Source of the DNA: a virus
Virus record (IMG/VR): IMGVR_UViG_3300027741_000025
Span: 62,001 to 126,000 of that record
Length of the DNA stretch: 64,000 nt
Reading direction: 5' to 3' (one strand)
Below, piece after piece: positions 59,275 to 64,000 of the stretch. Every line of letters begins with the position of its first letter. Position 1 is the stretch's first letter. The notes under the pieces were generated by a model. The model searched no databases. It was not told where the DNA came from and worked only from the letters and a program-made list of their open reading frames with translations. The position numbers and the translations under genes were made by a program.

Positions 59275-61317
59275 ATGGGCGAATTAATAGAAATTTCAGA
59301 CAGTGATACTATCTACCCAACCAAAAAGTATCCTCACGCAACTTGGGATTTTGAAAACTTTAATTGTGTCCAATCAAGACTATTAGAATATTATGAAAAA
59401 GATATAAATGGAATTGTCGCAGCAAATACAAGTGCAGGCAAAACTGTTTGTTCTGAACTCTTTTTAGCTGATGAGATCAGGAGAAGAGGTGGCAAAGGAA
59501 TGATGCTGGTGCCTATCAAGGCGCTGGCTCAAGAGCGATATGACGATTGGACAAGCAAAGAGCATCATTTTTCTGATTTAAAAACAGCAATATGTACAGG
59601 AGACTATAAGCTAGGAAAGGAAGATTCGTTAGATGATGCAGATCTAATCATAATGACTTCTGAGATGCTTAATAGCAAAAGCAGAAATAAAAATAATGAA
59701 TTCATTAAATCTGTCAAGACATTGATAATTGATGAAAGTCATTTGATTACAACTCCAGGCAGAGGAGACCACATAGAAGTTGGTTTGATAAACTTCTCAG
59801 AATTAAATCCAGACGCAAGAATTATTCTGCTATCTGCGACAATGCCAAATGTAAATGAAATAGCAAATTGGCTTCGTCAACTGATGCCGAATAAAGATTG
59901 TTTTATATTGAATTCAAAATATCGTCCTTGTCCACTAAACGTTCATTATGAAATATATGATGACGACAATAAAACCTATGATCGGAATGAACAAGAAAAA
60001 GTATTTAAAGCAATCGAGATAGTAAAATACTATCCAGAAGATAAATTCATTATATTTGTACACACAAAGAAAACAGGCGAAAGCATAAAAAACAATCTGT
60101 TGAAAGATAAAATTGAAACAGAATTCCATAATGCAAATCTCGAAAAAGCTAAACGAGTTGCACTAGAAGATAAATTCAAAAACGATCCAAAATTCAGAGT
60201 AATAATTGCAACATCTACACTTGCATGTGGTCTTAATCTTCCTGCTAGGCGGGTGGTCATAGCTGGTGTTCATAGGGGATTGGAAGAGGTGGAGACCTAC
60301 AATATCATTCAAATGTGTGGTAGAGCAGGGCGACCAAGATTCGACAAAGCAGGTGATGCTTACATACTACTTCCAGAATCTACTTTTGATAAACACAAAG
60401 AAAGACTGCGTAGAAAAGAAAAAATTGAATCTCAGTTGCTTAAAAACGACTTTGGACACTACAAAGTATTAGCGTTTCATCTGGTGAATGAAATCAACAA
60501 CAAATCTATCAAAACAACTGAAGACATACATGCTTGGTATGAAAAGACACTGTGTAACTTTCAATCAAAAAGTCTAAACACATCTATTTTAGATAAAACA
60601 ATAGAATCTCTCGTCAAAAGAGGAATCATATACAAATATGAAGATCAGTGGAAAACAACAATAGTTGGAAAAATATCCAGCATGTACTATTATGCTCCGT
60701 TTGATGTTGCCGATTTAAAATCTAATTTACAAACAATAACACAATACAACCTTTTTAATAATGACTATCTACTTTCATTTTTCTTAGGAAATATAGATTC
60801 AAATAAATCTGGCATCTTGTCTAGGGCGGAGAAAGATGAAATTTCTCTTTATAACTCAAGATTAGAAGGACACTTAAAACAGCTTGGGATAAAAGTATTT
60901 AAAACAGACAGTAGCATAAAATATGCTGCGTGTTATTATAATTTATTGATGGGTTTGCCCAGTCCAAACATGAGCAATGTTTTAAGAGGACTTCAAATGG
61001 ACTTCCCCAGAACTCTTGAAGTATTAAAACAAATCAACAACATGGATCTTAAAGAAAATATAAGAGAAGATCTTGAAGTTGTTGGATTAAGAATTCAAAA
61101 TGGAGTTCCAAGACATCTTGTGAATCTTTGTAGAATTAAGAATATTGGCAAGCAAAGAGCCAAAAAGCTTTATGAATCAAACATTAAAGATATAGCAGGA
61201 ATTATAGAAGCCCCTGTTGCTAAGCTGAAGACGTTATTGAATATGAAGGAAGATAAAATCAAAGAAATAATAGAAGATGCCAAAAAACTATCCGCATCCA
61301 CAGCTATTTTTGCCTAA
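59275..61317 (+). CDS. Hel308/Ski2-like superfamily 2 helicase
   Basis: About 680 aa from ATG 59275; an upstream TTG at 59221 overlaps the previous gene and is rejected. Motifs in order: ANTSAGKT (I, about 49-56), PIKALAQER (Ia), TSEML, DESH (II, about 153), SATMP (III, about 187), STLACGLNLPARRVVI (V) and QMCGRAGRP (VI, about 346-353). A winged-helix/ratchet-like region follows, ending in a helix-hairpin-helix (IKNIGKQRAKKLYESNIKDI, about 620-640). This is the Hel308/Ski2 plan, 3'-5' DNA unwinding at forks in known members. The 3' end overlaps the convergent adhesin gene by 30 bp. Confidence 0.88.
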   Translation: MGELIEISDSDTIYPTKKYPHATWDFENFNCVQSRLLEYYEKDINGIVAANTSAGKTVCSELFLADEIRRRGGKGMMLVPIKALAQERYDDWTSKEHHFSDLKTAICTGDYKLGKEDSLDDADLIIMTSEMLNSKSRNKNNEFIKSVKTLIIDESHLITTPGRGDHIEVGLINFSELNPDARIILLSATMPNVNEIANWLRQLMPNKDCFILNSKYRPCPLNVHYEIYDDDNKTYDRNEQEKVFKAIEIVKYYPEDKFIIFVHTKKTGESIKNNLLKDKIETEFHNANLEKAKRVALEDKFKNDPKFRVIIATSTLACGLNLPARRVVIAGVHRGLEEVETYNIIQMCGRAGRPRFDKAGDAYILLPESTFDKHKERLRRKEKIESQLLKNDFGHYKVLAFHLVNEINNKSIKTTEDIHAWYEKTLCNFQSKSLNTSILDKTIESLVKRGIIYKYEDQWKTTIVGKISSMYYYAPFDVADLKSNLQTITQYNLFNNDYLLSFFLGNIDSNKSGILSRAEKDEISLYNSRLEGHLKQLGIKVFKTDSSIKYAACYYNLLMGLPSPNMSNVLRGLQMDFPRTLEVLKQINNMDLKENIREDLEVVGLRIQNGVPRHLVNLCRIKNIGKQRAKKLYESNIKDIAGIIEAPVAKLKTLLNMKEDKIKEIIEDAKKLSASTAIFA

Positions 61318-62550
61318 ATTAGGATTTATTTCTATTTGATAAACACCTGTTTCGATATTTTTTAATAGTCTATAAGGTTGTAGGAAACCTTTGTAACATG
61401 GTCCTGGTTGAAATCCTCCGGGGGTAGTGTTTGTTTTGGTACATTTACATTTCCCTTGTGGATAAATGATTAAATATTCTCCATCTGAAACGAAAGCTGT
61501 GCTTACCTGATTATTTATAACCAAGGCAAAGCTGCTACAAGAACTACAGAATCCACTTATAACACCTGCGAATATAACACCATCGCCTACGGCATACATT
61601 CTTCCAGTTGATGACTCAAATTCTAAGCAGCAGCCTGTGGTCCTAATTTGTGCAGTTATATTACAACTTGTTGCTTGAGTAGATAAAATAGGCTCTGATT
61701 GTATTTTAGTATTTTCTGTCGCCAAGATTGATTTATAAGAATCTGTTTGTATAAAACTTTTGCTCAAACACGGAAGTGTTTTAAGTACCCAACTACCTCC
61801 AACTTCTCCACCATATCCATTATCTTTTCCGCCAAAAGTTACAGAATTTCCAGGCTGCAAAAGTTTTTCATAGCTATATCCGTGGCTACCGTTGTCTCCA
61901 TCTACACTACCACAAACGCCATAGCCGCTCCAATTAAATGGAAACTCGCCAGGTTGATATATATCGCCATTAATTATAACTTCATCATTAGCCCCACCAA
62001 AAACCGTCAATAAAGCAGGGACTCTAAAGTTATTAGTTACAACATACACATTATCAATACGCTGACAATCTGCTAATCCTGCACTAAAAGATCCGCTCTC
62101 GGTTAAACAATCACCTGGGCAGTTATTATCAGGCACTGGGCAGGATATTGAGTAATCCCATCGAGTTCCTCCATCAGGATTAGCTTTAACGCTAACGCTA
62201 ATTGCTGTTACTCCTGCTTCTTTACAAAACCTGATCTCTTTACCACCAGATACTGGTCCTGTGTCTACGTATACTTTTCCGTTACTACCTTGTACTTTAA
62301 AACTGTCTGGCACCGCATATGCATTATAGATAAAAGTAACAATACCGGCATATGATGGGAATGTATAGATGTCAAATGCATCTTTGTTTTCACCAGATGA
62401 TGTGGATGTTCCGCATGGCTTTTGATCTTGAGTAACACAATTAAAATCAAAATTTATATAATCATAACAATCTTGTTTTAATACACCAGGAAATTCGCAC
62501 TTATCCCAATGCCCAGTTACACCTCTTGCATATGGTGGATTACACGTCAT
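61288..62550 (-). CDS. Cys-rich beta adhesin or virion-surface protein
   Basis: About 420 aa from ATG 62550, chosen because AAGGAG lies just upstream; the longer frame starts at a TTG. The sequence is Cys-rich and beta-rich with repeated GS(F/Y), SGG and GDGxxG turns, for example CGSVDGDNGSHGYSYEKLL and GGSWVLKTLPCLS. There is no Thr/Pro linker. It resembles virion-surface or fibre-tip proteins in the other clusters but matches no named family I know. It overlaps the 89-codon frame upstream by 11 bases. Confidence 0.7.
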   Translation of the reverse strand: MTCNPPYARGVTGHWDKCEFPGVLKQDCYDYINFDFNCVTQDQKPCGTSTSSGENKDAFDIYTFPSYAGIVTFIYNAYAVPDSFKVQGSNGKVYVDTGPVSGGKEIRFCKEAGVTAISVSVKANPDGGTRWDYSISCPVPDNNCPGDCLTESGSFSAGLADCQRIDNVYVVTNNFRVPALLTVFGGANDEVIINGDIYQPGEFPFNWSGYGVCGSVDGDNGSHGYSYEKLLQPGNSVTFGGKDNGYGGEVGGSWVLKTLPCLSKSFIQTDSYKSILATENTKIQSEPILSTQATSCNITAQIRTTGCCLEFESSTGRMYAVGDGVIFAGVISGFCSSCSSFALVINNQVSTAFVSDGEYLIIYPQGKCKCTKTNTTPGGFQPGPCYKGFLQPYRLLKNIETGVYQIEINPNLGKNSCGCG

Positions 62551-62779
62551 CATTCTCCTTGCCAAAGAAACCTTCTGGGTATTCTATTTTGACTTTATTT
62601 TTATCTTCTTTATCTTCAAACCATCTAACTTGATCTACTTGTATTTGCAACTCCTCTAGATGGCAATTATCTTCGGGAAACACAGGTAAATTTCTATGCG
62701 TCCCATCAATTAATATAGCTACTTTACACTCCATTTTTTTTCTGTTAAAAAGAAAACAGTTTTTACATTTGTGTTCCAT
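62540..62779 (-). CDS. Small Cys-containing protein
   Basis: About 79 aa from ATG 62779 (MEHKCKNCFLFNRKKMECK). The four Cys in the first half (CKNC, MEC, DNC) look like a zinc-binding site, and the rest is acidic, with VRWFEDKEDKNKV. It is coupled to the following gene by overlap. The role is unknown. The longer frame to 62809 lacks a ribosome site. Confidence 0.65.
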   Translation of the reverse strand: MEHKCKNCFLFNRKKMECKVAILIDGTHRNLPVFPEDNCHLEELQIQVDQVRWFEDKEDKNKVKIEYPEGFFGKENDDV

Positions 62780-62827
62780 AATGCTTTTTGCTAAAATAGC
62801 CCCTCGCACACTTAATAGAGTAAAAAC

Positions 62828-63790
62828 ATGATAATATCCATCTCTGGGCGTAAGCTGAGCGGGAAAACAACACTTGCAAATGAAGCTATTAAAAAAGGCT
62901 TCATAAAAATCAGTTTTGCAGACAAATTAAAAAGAATAACATCAGAATTGATAAAATGCCCAGTAGAAGATCTTAGCGATCCCATCAAAAAAGAAGAAAA
63001 ATTCAAGACACCATTACATTGGTTAGATTTAAAAGATAAATTGGAAAAAATTCTAAATTTATCTTTGACTAATGGTATTAAAAACGAATTGCTTGAAAGT
63101 AAAAGAGATGTATTGCAATTTGTTGGAACAGAAGTTCTTAGAAGAGTAGATTCAGAGTATCATGTAAATTCTTTAAGAGAGCAAATAGAACCAAATAAAA
63201 ATTACGTGACTGATGACTGCCGTTTCTTAAACGAATTTCAACTTTTATCAAGTCTTGGCGCTGTTAGCATATTAGTGATTCGTCCATCTCATATGGTTTA
63301 TAGTAATCATGAAAGTGAAACGGCATTAAACAGAAAATATTTCAAAAAAATAATCAAAAACAATCAATCAAAAGAAAAATTTGTGGAGATGTTTAATAGA
63401 TTTCTTGACAACAAAACTGACCTTGAAGGAACTATTTCGAGCCGAACAGGCGGACCACTTGATGAATTTTTCTTAAATGAAACGCAAGAGTCTTGCTATG
63501 CAAGTGGTGTTCTTTACTCATGTAGCAGCTTGATCGCTCAGAATGGGAGTAATTTAATTGCATTTAATACAAAAATAAATATTCCAAAACCAATAGATCT
63601 GTTTAGTTTTGACGGAGATCAAAAAATCATTGATCATGAAATATATTTAGATGATTTTAAGAGATGGAATATATTAAAAGAAAATAAGGATATGAACTTG
63701 TATCCAGAAATACTTGAAAATAAAGAAAAATTAAAAGAATACTGGCGGAAGGGAATTCAAGATGGCTTAGCTTCTAAAACAAGTCGTTAA
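62828..63790 (+). CDS. dNMP kinase-like P-loop protein (T4 gene 1 type)
   Basis: The 320-aa protein has the P-loop GRKLSGKTT at about 7-15, ISFADKLKRI near 29-38 as in deoxynucleotide kinases, and TDDCRFLNE near 127-135. These match the dNMP kinase family of T4 gene 1, which phosphorylates dNMPs for DNA synthesis. The last 110 residues (from about 210) are an extra domain I do not recognise. Its end overlaps the convergent nuclease-like gene by 17 bp. Confidence 0.84.
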   Translation: MIISISGRKLSGKTTLANEAIKKGFIKISFADKLKRITSELIKCPVEDLSDPIKKEEKFKTPLHWLDLKDKLEKILNLSLTNGIKNELLESKRDVLQFVGTEVLRRVDSEYHVNSLREQIEPNKNYVTDDCRFLNEFQLLSSLGAVSILVIRPSHMVYSNHESETALNRKYFKKIIKNNQSKEKFVEMFNRFLDNKTDLEGTISSRTGGPLDEFFLNETQESCYASGVLYSCSSLIAQNGSNLIAFNTKINIPKPIDLFSFDGDQKIIDHEIYLDDFKRWNILKENKDMNLYPEILENKEKLKEYWRKGIQDGLASKTSR

Positions 63791-64000
63791 AGCTGCCTTT
63801 ATTTCTTGCTGCTTGCTTTAGTTTGCCAATACCTTTTTCTGTCATTACGACAAACTTCCATCCTCTATTTTTACAAAAAACATCACAGCTATTCCATTTA
63901 GCGTGATTTTTGGGTAGATCTGTTTGGTTGCTTGGCTTTATCTCCCAAACCTCTGTGTGACCGTCTGTGAAGTTTACAACAAGGTCTGGGTTGTAGTCGT
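63774..64000 (-). CDS. 3' end of a TnsA/T4-gp4-like nuclease gene (partial)
   Basis: Reading from the window edge leftward, 74 codons end at TAG 63776-63774. The sequence YNPDLVVNFTDGHTEVWEIKPS, then an HAKWNSCDVFCKNRGWKF stretch, has the D-x(n)-E-x-K core of the PD-(D/E)XK fold as in TnsA N-terminal domains and phage head-completion nucleases. The start lies outside the window. Confidence 0.75.
   Translation of the reverse strand, partial: DYNPDLVVNFTDGHTEVWEIKPSNQTDLPKNHAKWNSCDVFCKNRGWKFVVMTEKGIGKLKQAARNKGSFNDLF

Noticed and set aside
1-64000. Alternative genetic code (recoded stop), as in some huge phages
   Set aside because: TAA, TAG and TGA all end well-formed genes, and Trp residues in conserved motifs are encoded by TGG.

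Overview
The window reads as part of a large, AT-rich (roughly one third G+C by eye) tailed bacteriophage genome of myovirus type. The evidence is a 1,623-residue tape-measure-like protein, a T4-gene-1-like dNMP kinase, several proteins of the kind seen in T4-like and cyanophage-like myoviruses (a DUF3008-like protein, a DWVKAKL-repeat protein, an RRKSF/GYWSC protein), and about 10 kb of modular tail-fibre or adhesin genes. There are no ribosomal genes, no tRNA that I accept and no insertion sequences. Translation uses the standard code: TAA, TAG and TGA all end genes. The host is not identified. A lipobox protein, Shine-Dalgarno sites and host-like TTGACA promoters fit a bacterial host, probably with an outer membrane. 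Genes switch strand almost singly, and many carry their own promoter.

Layout. 1-9.1 kb: tape measure and a leftward block of unrecognised, probably structural or assembly genes. 9.2-20.6 kb: a CCA-adding-type nucleotidyltransferase, then a glycosylation island (GT10, GT2, GT32 and GT-A-like enzymes plus two FkbM-type methyltransferases) and small housekeeping genes. 20.6-22.7 kb: a patatin-like lipase coupled to a 58-residue gene, then an MscL-like channel. 22.7-31.4 kb: fibre cluster I. 31.4-45.4 kb: HAD, AAA+, SNF2-type helicase, a nuclease-like protein, a CAP lipoprotein, a phosphoribosyltransferase, a two-domain glycosyltransferase, GNAT and HNH genes, and a candidate structured ncRNA. 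45.4-56.6 kb: fibre cluster II. 56.6-64 kb: small unknown genes, a Hel308/Ski2-like helicase, one more adhesin-like protein, the dNMP kinase and the end of a nuclease-like gene.

How it may work together. The fibre genes are built from a few reusable domains: Mtd-N-like, discoidin/F5-8C, LecA-like, DUF642-like, RCC1 and YVTN propellers, and Cys-rich tips. Long Thr/Pro(/Ser) linkers encoded by short DNA repeats join them. This gives a recombination-prone set of carbohydrate-binding adhesins. The nearby glycosyltransferases could decorate the host surface or, speculatively, the mucin-like linkers themselves.

Three signals go beyond the gene list. (1) Eleven start codons lie 4-7 nt after a TATATA-type (once TTGACA/TAGAGT) -10 box and lack a Shine-Dalgarno site, which suggests systematic leaderless transcription. 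(2) A sigma70-like promoter and a perfect intrinsic terminator bracket about 180 nt of non-coding, foldable sequence at 34.2-34.4 kb. (3) Several otherwise unrelated proteins share an N-terminus resembling the T4 capsid-targeting sequence.
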